37,039 nt of DNA, taken from a virus. Made by a program: the position numbers and the translations under genes. How positions within the stretch are numbered: position 1 is the first letter of the stretch; the number at the start of each line of letters is the position of its first letter. The notes beneath the pieces were generated by a model. It saw nothing but the letters and a program-made list of their open reading frames with translations. It did no database searches and was not told where the DNA came from. The stretch covers positions 1 through 37,039 of the IMG/VR virus record IMGVR_UViG_3300042518_000260. One strand, given 5' to 3'. Positions 7,786-13,696 of this stretch are shown here, one piece after another.

Positions 7786-8028
7786 AATCTGATAAACCGC
7801 TGTGCCACAGGAAGACTTGATCACGGGAGATGTTTCCCATGAACGCAGCCAACCCTGATGCCAAGTTCCCTGAACACAATACATACCACGATGAACAGGA
7901 CCAGACCAATCACCTTGGAACGGAGGGTCCTGAACAGGATTGTAGTATGTGCCATAAGGCTCATGATTGTGTGCTAGTGCTGCCGTGCTAAAAAGCAATG
8001 CAGCAATCATAACGAAACGGCGAATCAT
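7780..8028 (-). CDS. Small secreted protein
   Basis: An 82-residue protein with a clear signal peptide (MIRRFVMIAALLFSTAALAH, likely cleavage after ALA). The mature part is rich in His, Trp, Gly and Pro and has two Cys (MYCVQGTWHQGW and SSCGTAVY) that could form a disulfide in the periplasm. Its ATG overlaps the stop of the upstream gene. No family is recognised. Exported phage proteins of this size may act in lysis, superinfection exclusion or envelope modification; none is shown here. Confidence 0.7.
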   Translation of the reverse strand: MIRRFVMIAALLFSTAALAHNHEPYGTYYNPVQDPPFQGDWSGPVHRGMYCVQGTWHQGWLRSWETSPVIKSSCGTAVYQIH

Positions 8029-8312
8029 AGTCCTAGAACTCCAAGACCTAGAACACCCTTCTTACCGGCTGGTGTAATGTCAATCGACACATCAGCACCA
8101 TCGTTATCAACGTCAACCTCTGCACCTGGAGGAGCAGTAACAACTAGACCGTGTGGGGTATACTGTGCTGCTGGAGCATAGACACCATGGCTCTTGGTAG
8201 CACCAGGAACTGCAACAGTCTTGCCGTTGTGGGTCTCGTCTAGGGTTGTTAGAGCGGAAGCGGAAACAGTTAGACCTAGAACTAGGGCTGCTGCTAGAAA
8301 TACCTTATTCAT
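8025..8312 (-). CDS. Small secreted protein, Gly/Ala/Asp-rich
   Basis: A 95-residue protein starting MNKVFLAAALVLGLTVSASA, a standard signal peptide. The ATG at 8312 is used because AAAGGTG lies 6 bases upstream; the earlier in-frame GTG is part of that ribosome site. The mature segment contains VDVDNDGADVSIDITPAGKK, a run of acidic residues, and ends with a Gly/Leu repeat GVLGLGVLGL. No family is recognised. It is translationally coupled to the next secreted protein. Confidence 0.7.
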   Translation of the reverse strand: MNKVFLAAALVLGLTVSASALTTLDETHNGKTVAVPGATKSHGVYAPAAQYTPHGLVVTAPPGAEVDVDNDGADVSIDITPAGKKGVLGLGVLGL

Positions 8313-8326
8313 AATTATCACCTTTC

Positions 8327-8584
8327 TTATGCTAGACCTGTACCATCGTGATCTAATAGGACAGGATGTTTAAGCGATCCGTCTGGATTACGCTCTTTAA
8401 ATGTATTATCTGCACCGATAAAGTTTTCAGGATGCTTCAAGATTTCTGAAACAAACTTGACAAACTCCAATAGATGCTCTTTGTCATAATTCGTGCCGAG
8501 TTTACCATCTTCTCGAATGTATGATGACAGGAGGCAATATGCCTCTGTCACCGCACTATGACTAACTTTATTACCTACTAACAT
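8327..8584 (-). CDS. Hypothetical soluble protein
   Basis: An 85-residue protein starting MLVGNKVSHSAVTEAYCLLS, preceded by GAGG 6 bases before the ATG. The N-terminal two thirds look helical and amphipathic; the C-terminus (HPVLLDHDGTGLA) looks unstructured. There is no signal peptide or known domain. It lies between the AAA+ ATPase and two secreted proteins in the same direction. Confidence 0.65.
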   Translation of the reverse strand: MLVGNKVSHSAVTEAYCLLSSYIREDGKLGTNYDKEHLLEFVKFVSEILKHPENFIGADNTFKERNPDGSLKHPVLLDHDGTGLA

Positions 8585-8620
8585 GGGAACCTCTTAGAAT
8601 GGGTTGAAACATATCTATAT

Positions 8621-9748
8621 TTAGAAGGCAATGTCAAAGAAGTTTACCTTCTTCGCAACAACCTTCGTTAGGACTAGTTCGTGGTTATCACGAACAAAAG
8701 TTATGGTACCAAGAGCCGGATCGAGAGCAACTAGATCCTCTGGACGGAATGAAATCGACACATAGTTTTCATCATCACCAGAATCGTCTGCAGGAACAGC
8801 AACAAGGGATGGAGAGATGCGTTCATTTACATATTTGTTCTTCACTTCACCAACACTCTTGTAAGAGTAATCAACATGAATGTTAGCAAGCAAAGGATTG
8901 CCGTGCCACATTTCATCAGCAGTATCAATGATGATGCCGTTCTTTTTCAGAGTGAGTTTGTAAGAAGCCTTGTTACCATACTCAACCTTAGCGTTAAGCA
9001 TCTCCAAAGCCTGCTCTGGAGTTTCGTCATAACGGTTCATTTCTTCGACAAGAGCCTTCATCATATCGAAGTTAAACTTGTCGAAAAGGGTAGACACCTT
9101 TACAACTCGACCAATATGCTTCTTGTTGAGAAGATTATCCTCACAATACTCTTTCACAAAGTCAGGAGAAAGACCAACAAACTCTAGTGCATAGAACAAG
9201 CGACCAGGACGGTTACGCATATGTTCATCAACACGCCACTTATCATTACAAGTAAGAATGAATAGTTTCTTGGAAGGAAACACACCATCAAGAAGTGTTA
9301 GCATAACTTCCTGCTGCTCACGATCATAGACCTTTTCAAATTCATCGAAAAGGACGATAGCAGGCTGAGCAATATCTTGGATATACTTATTAAACTTATC
9401 ACCATGCCATGGCTGATTGATGATAATGGTAGGAAGGTTATGCTGCTGGGCACCCTGCACAACTAGGTTCTTGGCAAGCATGGTCTTACCAGAACCCTTC
9501 TCACCAGAAAGAAGGATGCCAGTTGCATTAGGACGGTTTAGAAATGTATTGAGAATACGGTTGGTGTGACGCTGAGTATCACCGTATAGTTTACCCGGCT
9601 GGGCAAAGTCATCAACCCGGTTGAAAAACATCTGCTCAAACTGATCCAAGGCAATCGTGAAATTACCGGTAGGTAGTTCCTTATGTACCTGCATTGATGT
9701 TTCATCACTAGGACGAAACGATTTACCATTCTGTAAAAACTGCGTCAT
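8621..9748 (-). CDS. AAA+ ATPase
   Basis: A 375-residue AAA+ protein. The motifs are Walker A SGEKGSGKT (about 81-89), Walker B IVLFDEFEK (131-139), a sensor-1 Asn in LTCND (168) and an Arg-rich HMRNRPGR (177-183) that could supply the arginine finger. The C-terminal third shows no known domain. Most of the N-terminal 60 residues look like a linker. AAA+ proteins use ATP to remodel proteins or nucleoprotein; substrate and pathway are unknown here. It is not the gp44 clamp-loader large subunit, whose motifs differ. It follows the promoter at 9777-9805 with GAGGAAAG before the ATG. Confidence 0.85.
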   Translation of the reverse strand: MTQFLQNGKSFRPSDETSMQVHKELPTGNFTIALDQFEQMFFNRVDDFAQPGKLYGDTQRHTNRILNTFLNRPNATGILLSGEKGSGKTMLAKNLVVQGAQQHNLPTIIINQPWHGDKFNKYIQDIAQPAIVLFDEFEKVYDREQQEVMLTLLDGVFPSKKLFILTCNDKWRVDEHMRNRPGRLFYALEFVGLSPDFVKEYCEDNLLNKKHIGRVVKVSTLFDKFNFDMMKALVEEMNRYDETPEQALEMLNAKVEYGNKASYKLTLKKNGIIIDTADEMWHGNPLLANIHVDYSYKSVGEVKNKYVNERISPSLVAVPADDSGDDENYVSISFRPEDLVALDPALGTITFVRDNHELVLTKVVAKKVNFFDIAF

Positions 9749-9776
9749 CTTTCCTCACACATTCATTATGTGGCAT

Positions 9777-9805
9777 ATACTACACTATTCTTGACGGAAT
9801 GTCAA
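9777..9805 (-). promoter_or_regulatory. Sigma70-type promoter with embedded dyad
   Basis: On the minus strand TTGACA (9805-9800) and TAGTAT (9782-9777) are 17 bases apart. The -35 is part of a perfect inverted repeat, TTGAC-ATTCC-GTCAA, which could be an operator or a small hairpin. It lies in the 59-base gap between the small secreted gene and the AAA+ ATPase gene. Confidence 0.65.
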
Positions 9806-9807
9806 GT

Positions 9808-9972
9808 CTAGCATTTGAATCTTACCGTAGCATCTTTCCATTCACCAGCGACAGGAACTTGTGCCTGTGCGGTTTTCAACTGACAAACCTTGGGTTCAAT
9901 CTTGACCTGATGGGTTTCACACTCACCAGAATGTAGGCAAATGCTGATAACAGCAAAGACTAGTTCTTTCAT
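9808..9972 (-). CDS. Small exported protein, 54 residues
   Basis: The product starts MKELVFAVISICLHSGECET: a short hydrophobic N-terminus that may be a signal peptide, then a soluble part with Cys at three positions (GEC, KVC and the final C). The ATG at 9972 is preceded by GGAG about 6 bases upstream, inside the end of the previous gene. The stop is TAG at 9810-9808. The segment CQLKTAQAQVPVAGEWKDAT looks coding-like rather than random. No function is known. Confidence 0.65.
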   Translation of the reverse strand: MKELVFAVISICLHSGECETHQVKIEPKVCQLKTAQAQVPVAGEWKDATVRFKC

Positions 9973-9973
9973 A

Positions 9974-10201
9974 TTATGCTCCATATATTGTTAGTGCCGC
10001 AAAGTAGATCGTCAAAAGCATGACGATTGTTCCTAGCAATGCCCCAACAATTGCGGGCCATTCCTTCTTGTAATATTCTACTAACCTATTCCCCTTGCGA
10101 CTGGGAAACGGCTCGGTGGTAGTACCTTTCGAATATTGACAAACGATCTTCTTCCGAGTAGCATTCGGGAATTGGATAACCTTTGACTTTTTGCCAGACA
10201 T
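9974..10201 (-). CDS. Small membrane protein with basic N-terminus
   Basis: A 75-residue protein starting MSGKKSKVIQFPNATRKKIV, with one C-terminal membrane segment (AIVGALLGTIVMLLTIYFAA). The ATG at 10201 has GGAG about 10 bases upstream. The first half is encoded in a region shared, in another frame, with the gene at 10086-10295 (116 bases). The membrane half lies outside the overlap and is well supported. No family is recognised. Confidence 0.6.
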   Translation of the reverse strand: MSGKKSKVIQFPNATRKKIVCQYSKGTTTEPFPSRKGNRLVEYYKKEWPAIVGALLGTIVMLLTIYFAALTIYGA

Positions 10202-10295
10202 GTTCAGCCATCTCCAATGTAAATTCACGGTCTAGTTGTTCAGCGGTTTTGTTTAAAGGTACCCATATCGGTACACCAGGAATCTCATCAGTCAT
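10086..10295 (-). CDS. Small hypothetical soluble protein
   Basis: A 69-residue protein starting MTDEIPGVPIWVPLNKTAEQ, with AAGG 6 bases before the ATG at 10295. The C-terminal half (LEMAEHVWQKVKGYPIPECY) looks like an ordinary folded helix region. Its ATG overlaps the stop of the upstream gene by eight bases, and its 3' end overlaps the next gene by 116 bases in another frame. No domain is recognised. Confidence 0.6.
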   Translation of the reverse strand: MTDEIPGVPIWVPLNKTAEQLDREFTLEMAEHVWQKVKGYPIPECYSEEDRLSIFERYYHRAVSQSQGE

Positions 10296-10476
10296 ATTTA
10301 ACCTTGTTATGATAATACACCAACAGTTCACACATGTCAACCGTTTTCTGTATGTCTGATTTATCTATTCTGTTTTCCGCCAAAATCATTAATTGCTCGT
10401 TCTTGTTCTCGCAGGTACTCAGAAGGCGGAGTATCTCTATGCAATCTTCCAGGTCCTCGTTGATTAACTCGAACAT
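10288..10476 (-). CDS. Small hypothetical helical protein
   Basis: A 62-residue protein from the ATG at 10476 (MFELINEDLEDCIEILRLLS), chosen over an ATG 22 codons earlier because AAGGGA lies about 7 bases upstream. It is acidic and almost entirely helix-forming. It overlaps the upstream membrane-protein gene by 116 bases in a different frame. The function is unknown. Confidence 0.6.
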   Translation of the reverse strand: MFELINEDLEDCIEILRLLSTCENKNEQLMILAENRIDKSDIQKTVDMCELLVYYHNKVKYD

Positions 10477-10663
10477 GACTTGTTCCCTTTTTGCGGATCC
10501 AATCGGTACATGCTCTAGCTTGTTGATCCGTGATTTCTCCATTACAAACTGGTTTCATCTTCGGATATATCAAAAGTTGATCTAGTATAGGTATAGTCAT
10601 ATAAAGAAAAATGAAGACCGCCCCAAAAGTGAACGGTCTAGTTTCATACCATCTTTTGAGCAT
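10361..10663 (-). CDS. Small membrane protein
   Basis: A 100-residue protein starting MLKRWYETRPFTFGAVFIFL, with one membrane segment near the N-terminus (FTFGAVFIFLYMTIPILDQL). A soluble part follows with two Cys (KPVCNGEITDQQARACTDW) and a basic, Arg-rich tail. No good ribosome site precedes the ATG; initiation may depend on coupling to the gene ending at 10672. The last 116 bases are shared with the next gene. The function is unknown. Confidence 0.55.
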   Translation of the reverse strand: MLKRWYETRPFTFGAVFIFLYMTIPILDQLLIYPKMKPVCNGEITDQQARACTDWIRKKGTSHVRVNQRGPGRLHRDTPPSEYLREQERAINDFGGKQNR

Positions 10664-10671
10664 AGTATTAT

Positions 10672-10971
10672 TTATGCTTCTTGTTTTCGCTTGAAAATAA
10701 ACTCTTTCTTCTTCTCTACAGGCCATTCAGCAAAGTAAGGACCATTCATCTCATCAAACACTCGCAGGTATTCTTTCTCATCAACTACTCGATGGGAAAA
10801 GATTTCTTCGCTGATCCACTTCTGACCAACTTCACTCATATCAGGATCATCTTTGCTCATTTCAGAGATAACATCCTCAACAGCCCAATCATCAGGTGCA
10901 TCATCAGGCAACTCAACTGCATGAACATGACGAAAGGAACTTACGGTTTCAACCAATACGATCTTAGACAT
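10672..10971 (-). CDS. Conserved T4-like hypothetical protein
   Basis: A 99-residue acidic protein starting MSKIVLVETVSSFRHVHAVE. The pattern of an N-terminal beta strand, then DAPDDWAVEDVISEM and GQKWISEEIFSHRVVDE, resembles small unassigned proteins I recall from T4-like marine phages. AAGGAG lies 10 bases before the ATG. It has no membrane segment or catalytic motif. Confidence 0.75.
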   Translation of the reverse strand: MSKIVLVETVSSFRHVHAVELPDDAPDDWAVEDVISEMSKDDPDMSEVGQKWISEEIFSHRVVDEKEYLRVFDEMNGPYFAEWPVEKKKEFIFKRKQEA

Positions 10972-11155
10972 AGTTTAGTTTCTCCTTAACCCATTCTTGA
11001 TATTGCTCTTGACTAGAAAAGTAGTTTATCACAAGGTCAAGAGCGTTACGCATTTCATCATCATTCACATTCGCATGACGATATGCTTCTTTTAGATTTT
11101 GTCTAGTGATTTCATCCATAATGTCGTAGTCAATATCAAGTGTAAATTTGCTCAT
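10964..11155 (-). CDS. Small hypothetical protein
   Basis: A 63-residue acidic protein starting MSKFTLDIDYDIMDEITRQN. The ATG at 11155 overlaps the stop of the upstream gene (ATGA), which decides the start over an ATG five codons earlier. It is helical with no signal or membrane segment, and no family is recognised. Confidence 0.7.
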   Translation of the reverse strand: MSKFTLDIDYDIMDEITRQNLKEAYRHANVNDDEMRNALDLVINYFSSQEQYQEWVKEKLNYV

Positions 11156-11430
11156 TTCTTTTCCCACCATGTTATCTTTGGATTATGAAACTCATATGCC
11201 TGAACCAACTGCTCGGTCGTCCATATTTCAGGAGTAGTAAAGTTTCCTTCAAGCCACCTTGTAAACCGAACCCAGTCTTTGCCTTTCATAATATTGAGAC
11301 CTAACTCGGTATATTCTGGAACGTCATCACCATACACATCAATACGACCAGCACACCAGTCTTTACCGTTTTCATCAATCCACTTCTTGTTGACTGGACC
11401 CATCCAGTTTGTTGAGTATCTTACTTTCAT
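11152..11430 (-). CDS. Conserved phage protein, MKVRYSTNWMGP type
   Basis: A 92-residue protein starting MKVRYSTNWMGPVNKKWIDE. The ATG at 11430 has GGAG about 8 bases upstream and follows the previous stop by one base; a longer upstream reading is mostly a shadow. The order NWMGP, AGRIDVYG, then a W-rich C-terminus (PEIWTTEQLVQAYE and KITWW) matches a small protein widespread in tailed phages, as I recall it. No activity is established for that family. Confidence 0.8.
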   Translation of the reverse strand: MKVRYSTNWMGPVNKKWIDENGKDWCAGRIDVYGDDVPEYTELGLNIMKGKDWVRFTRWLEGNFTTPEIWTTEQLVQAYEFHNPKITWWEKK

Positions 11431-11431
11431 C

Positions 11432-11716
11432 TTACCACTCCGGTGCGAATGATTTGCCACGAGTAAAAACATACGATACATCCGATCCGTATGCAGGACA
11501 AATATGTATGCGTTCTGGAATACCGTTGCTATCTTTCTCGCCACTTTCTCCGCAAATGAAAAAGACACCAAATAGTTTCTCAGGAAAAACATTGTGACGA
11601 AGGAACTTACTCATTCGTTCAATGCGGTCAGCAGCCTCGTTATAGTCATCTTGGCTACAGATATCCCAATCACGGAGACGTTCCACAAGTTCTTCATTTG
11701 TCATTTTATCAGTCAT
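11432..11716 (-). CDS. Hypothetical protein with LVERLRD...EAADRIE motif
   Basis: A 94-residue protein starting MTDKMTNEELVERLRDWDIC; AGGTGA lies 6 bases before the ATG. The N-terminal helix pattern (NEELVERLRD then YNEAADRIERM) is a common opening of small phage proteins and recurs in the gene at 13474-13674 (DDLISRLRQ then HEAADALEVL). The C-terminal half has two Cys (FFICGESGEK and HICPAYG). The function is unknown. Confidence 0.7.
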   Translation of the reverse strand: MTDKMTNEELVERLRDWDICSQDDYNEAADRIERMSKFLRHNVFPEKLFGVFFICGESGEKDSNGIPERIHICPAYGSDVSYVFTRGKSFAPEW

Positions 11717-11756
11717 TTCTTCACCTGTAACATAATGTTAGTTTACTATGTCCTAA

Positions 11757-11807
11757 CTGCCATTCCCAAACTGATACTTATAAAGTAAAGAACAGAGGGA
11801 ACGGCAG
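11757..11807 (-). other. Long-range hairpin in an intergenic gap
   Basis: CTGCCATTCCC (11757-11767) pairs with GGGAACGGCAG (11797-11807): 11 base pairs including one G-T. The 29-base loop contains a smaller dyad, ACTTATAAAGT. No U-run follows on either strand, so a classical terminator is unlikely. A structured leader, processing site or small RNA is possible. The 111-base gap holds no convincing gene. Confidence 0.45.
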
Positions 11808-11827
11808 AAAGAAAGTTGGAATAGAAC

Positions 11828-12223
11828 CTAAACCTTTTTACCCAAAGTTGTCAAATCTTGATCATCAGTAATAAACATAAGACCACCTTTGTTCCATAAA
11901 GGTCCGACACGCTTTGCTTTTGCCAAGATTGCCTCTCTCACATGCTCGGGTTCCTTGTGAAGATTGGCCATAATGGAACGATTAGCGCAGGAGGACGCAT
12001 CACCTGACATGCCTACGGATTCGTATTGTGCCGATGACCGATCTACCTTCAAGGACTCGGCATACTGGGATTTCCAGCGAGTATCTTTTGTTTTCTTGGC
12101 TTTGATTTGTTTGGGAGTCAATCCCATCTTACTCAACCAAGCATCATGCTCGGAACGATCATGCTTGCGTTGCTTGCGCTTCCGTTGATTGGTGGTTGTG
12201 TAGTATGCAGGTAATAATGCCAT
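11828..12223 (-). CDS. Basic hypothetical protein behind a strong promoter
   Basis: A 131-residue, strongly basic protein starting MALLPAYYTTTNQRKRKQRK, with further Lys/Arg clusters (KQIKAKKTKDTRWK). The ATG at 12223 has GGAGG 4-5 bases upstream; an upstream in-frame ATG lies over the -10 region and is rejected. The middle (ESVGMSGDASSCANRSIM) and a C-terminal helix (VREAILAKAKRVGPLWNKGG) look ordinary. Basic small proteins made from strong early promoters often act on host nucleic acid or machinery, but nothing here proves that. Confidence 0.75.
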   Translation of the reverse strand: MALLPAYYTTTNQRKRKQRKHDRSEHDAWLSKMGLTPKQIKAKKTKDTRWKSQYAESLKVDRSSAQYESVGMSGDASSCANRSIMANLHKEPEHVREAILAKAKRVGPLWNKGGLMFITDDQDLTTLGKKV

Positions 12224-12246
12224 GATACCTCCGACAATTTGATTGG

Positions 12247-12275
12247 AGTATATCAAAAGTAATGGTTATTGTCAA
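12247..12275 (-). promoter_or_regulatory. Strong sigma70-type promoter
   Basis: On the minus strand TTGACA (12275-12270) and TATACT (12252-12247) are separated by exactly 17 bases. It sits about 24 bases before the ATG of the basic protein gene at 12223. It is the third near-consensus host-type promoter in the window and probably opens an early transcript through the small-gene block. Confidence 0.85.
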
Positions 12276-12284
12276 GAGAAAAGG

Positions 12285-12370
12285 GTGCGACATATTGTCA
12301 CATCTTGTTTACAATTAAATGATCTATAAACAGATCATAAGACCGCCTAATGATCTATTAATGAATCATT
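12285..12370. promoter_or_regulatory. Dyad-rich region upstream of the 12247 promoter
   Basis: GTGCGACA (12285-12292) and TGTCACAT (12296-12303) form an imperfect dyad (6 of 8) just upstream of the -35. Further out, ATGATCT (12319-12325) and AGATCAT (12332-12338) form a perfect inverted repeat. AATGATCTAT recurs at 12349, and a palindrome AATGAATCATT is at 12360-12370. These could be operator sites, or a terminator region for the gene ending at 12366. Function is inferred only from position. Confidence 0.45.
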
Positions 12371-12623
12371 CCTCAGGAACATCTGCCATAGTATTGGGTA
12401 GAGGAACAGTTCCTGTGGCACCACCATATGACATAGATACACCAGGCCTCGACGTTTGCCAACCTTTCGTATATCCACCAGATGGTGGTGACGCACCGTT
12501 GATTTGAGCCATGCTTTCTTCGTATGTACCAGGACCGAGTGAATGATTTTCGGTCGTCATTGGCACTTGAGCATTAGCCGTGTGGCACACCAGAGCAAAG
12601 ATCAAGATCAAATATTTCATCAT
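12366..12623 (-). CDS. Small secreted protein, Pro/Gly/Ser-rich
   Basis: An 85-residue protein with a signal peptide (MMKYLILIFALVCHTANAQ, likely cleavage after ANA). The mature part is rich in Gly, Pro, Ser and Thr (INGASPPSGGYTKGWQTS) and looks unfolded or surface-exposed. No strong ribosome site precedes the double ATG, and the gene follows the previous stop by three bases, suggesting coupling. No family is recognised. Confidence 0.65.
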   Translation of the reverse strand: MMKYLILIFALVCHTANAQVPMTTENHSLGPGTYEESMAQINGASPPSGGYTKGWQTSRPGVSMSYGGATGTVPLPNTMADVPEE

Positions 12624-12626
12624 ACA

Positions 12627-12869
12627 TTACTTTTTCTTTCTAAAGAGATACCATTGCAGTCTTATGTATCCAATGACACGGTTGATATAGTCTGTCAGAT
12701 ACACATCACGCTTGTTATTGAGCAACCATAATCTATCGTAGTCTGCTTGTAGAGCAGAGATTAGATAAGCAGCCTTGCGAGGAACAGACATACATTGAAC
12801 ATGATTGTTCTTTTCAATCCAGTCTGCTAACTCATGTAGTTGCTTGATTATTTCGTCGTGGTCATTCAT
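12627..12869 (-). CDS. Hypothetical helical protein
   Basis: An 80-residue protein starting MNDHDEIIKQLHELADWIEK and ending in a basic run FRKKK. The N-terminal helix resembles common small phage proteins of the 'LxxLADWIE' kind. The ATG overlaps the end of the previous gene by eight bases. No membrane segment or catalytic motif is evident. The function is unknown. Confidence 0.65.
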   Translation of the reverse strand: MNDHDEIIKQLHELADWIEKNNHVQCMSVPRKAAYLISALQADYDRLWLLNNKRDVYLTDYINRVIGYIRLQWYLFRKKK

Positions 12870-13053
12870 CTATTCTCTCGCCTATTTCATTAACGTGGAA
12901 ACCGGCACGGACTTCTAATTCATCCTGTGTTTGTTTATAGAACTTGAACACATGATTACAATACCATCTGTCCCAGTCTCCACCGTCAAACTTTTGTTCT
13001 TTCAAATAATCATCAAACAGTTTGTTATATTCTGCTTGAGTTATTGATTTCAT
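12862..13053 (-). CDS. Small hypothetical protein
   Basis: A 63-residue protein starting MKSITQAEYNKLFDDYLKEQ. It is rich in aromatic and charged residues (GGDWDRWYCNHVFKFYKQTQ). It overlaps its neighbours on both sides by 8 and 29 bases, fitting the compressed small-gene block. No domain is recognised. Confidence 0.6.
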   Translation of the reverse strand: MKSITQAEYNKLFDDYLKEQKFDGGDWDRWYCNHVFKFYKQTQDELEVRAGFHVNEIGERIDE

Positions 13054-13222
13054 CGTATTCTTCTAAGGCAGTTTGTAGTTCCTGATAGAACTTCACGAAT
13101 CCATCTTCCGCAACAATATCATTAGTGTCCATTGTAAGTTGCATAGGTATAGCAATAGTCAGAACACACTCTGGACGAAAAGTATCTTTATTCATTCTGA
13201 ATGTTTTGGATAATACTTTCAT
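13025..13222 (-). CDS. Small hypothetical protein
   Basis: A 65-residue protein starting MKVLSKTFRMNKDTFRPECV. The ATG at 13222 overlaps the stop of the dehydrogenase-tail mini-gene (ATGA). Its ribosome site GGAGG is encoded inside the last codons of that mini-gene. It has a beta-like N-terminus and a helical C-terminus; the function is unknown. Confidence 0.65.
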   Translation of the reverse strand: MKVLSKTFRMNKDTFRPECVLTIAIPMQLTMDTNDIVAEDGFVKFYQELQTALEEYDEINNSSRI

Positions 13223-13335
13223 AGTTCCGCCTCCATCATCGTCTCACTTCCAAAACGCATACGCTTCAATAGCATACTTGTTTCTGGTAGAATACGGTTC
13301 ATAAAGTATTCTGCGGTATTGTGTCTGTCCTTCAT
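13219..13335 (-). CDS. 38-residue copy of the acyl-CoA dehydrogenase C-terminus
   Basis: Translation gives MKDRHNTAEYFMNRILPETS followed by MLLKRMRFGSETMMEAEL. It matches the last 35 residues of the dehydrogenase at 13697-15358 with 25 of 35 identical, and within 54 bases of the core (starting CGCATACGCTTCAATA on the plus strand) 48 match. The frame is open with no internal stop, begins at an ATG overlapping the previous stop (TAATG) and ends overlapping the next ATG (ATGA). It is therefore integrated into a chain of coupled genes. An ATG four codons earlier is also in frame. It may be a functional peptide, perhaps binding the dehydrogenase or a host relative, or a gene remnant whose frame survives because it links its neighbours. 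Confidence 0.7.
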   Translation of the reverse strand: MKDRHNTAEYFMNRILPETSMLLKRMRFGSETMMEAEL

Positions 13336-13448
13336 TAGGGTATCCATTGTGCGATTGCGATGGCCAATACGCCGAGCCACATTGCTAATAAAGTATGATT
13401 TATTGTGTGTAATGCTTCTATCAACATGAGTGCGTCATCGTGTGTCAT
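13335..13448 (-). CDS. 37-residue single-span membrane peptide
   Basis: The product starts MTHDDALMLIEALHTINHTL and ends with a hydrophobic segment LLAMWLGVLAIAIAQWIP. The ATG at 13448 has a clear AAGGTGA site 3-6 bases upstream. Its stop overlaps the ATG of the dehydrogenase-tail mini-gene (TAATG). Single-span mini-proteins are common in phage accessory blocks; no function is assigned. Confidence 0.65.
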   Translation of the reverse strand: MTHDDALMLIEALHTINHTLLAMWLGVLAIAIAQWIP

Positions 13449-13473
13449 TATTCACCTTTTCATTTTAGTAGAT

Positions 13474-13674
13474 TCAAGCGCCTGCTACTTCTGAAATGTC
13501 ATTGATTGTTTCTTTTAGTTCTGTATTTTTTTGTTCCAGTTCTGCTATTATCTGCTCCAGCACTTCTAATGCGTCGGCGGCTTCATGGCAGTCAAAATAA
13601 TGCCGCTCATCGTCAGTTCCAAGCATACTGGCTCGTGTCTGGCGCAAACGTGAGATTAGGTCGTCAGTCATCAC
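13474..13674 (-). CDS. Small coiled-coil hypothetical protein
   Basis: A 66-residue protein starting MMTDDLISRLRQTRASMLGT, with a coiled-coil C-terminal half (LEVLEQIIAELEQKNTELKE). AAGGA lies about 7 bases before the first ATG. The opening shares the 'LxxRLR...HEAAD' pattern with the gene at 11432-11716. It lies immediately downstream of the acyl-CoA dehydrogenase gene. The function is unknown. Confidence 0.65.
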   Translation of the reverse strand: MMTDDLISRLRQTRASMLGTDDERHYFDCHEAADALEVLEQIIAELEQKNTELKETINDISEVAGA

Positions 13675-13696
13675 TTATTCCTTTTCAGATACAACA

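Noticed and set aside
8600-8625. CTAAATA just after the AAA+ ATPase stop
   Set aside because: One mismatch to the late core in AT-rich sequence; the same string also occurs at the HSP20 stop where it cannot serve as a promoter, so it is not specific.
10667-10676. CATAAATA on the minus strand, a T4-type late promoter core
   Set aside because: It is only about 5 bases before an ATG and overlaps the stop codon of the previous gene, so a promoter at that place would not give a normal leader.
11717-11827. Possible tRNA or short gene in the gap
   Set aside because: The hairpin does not fit a cloverleaf, and the frames are broken by stops.
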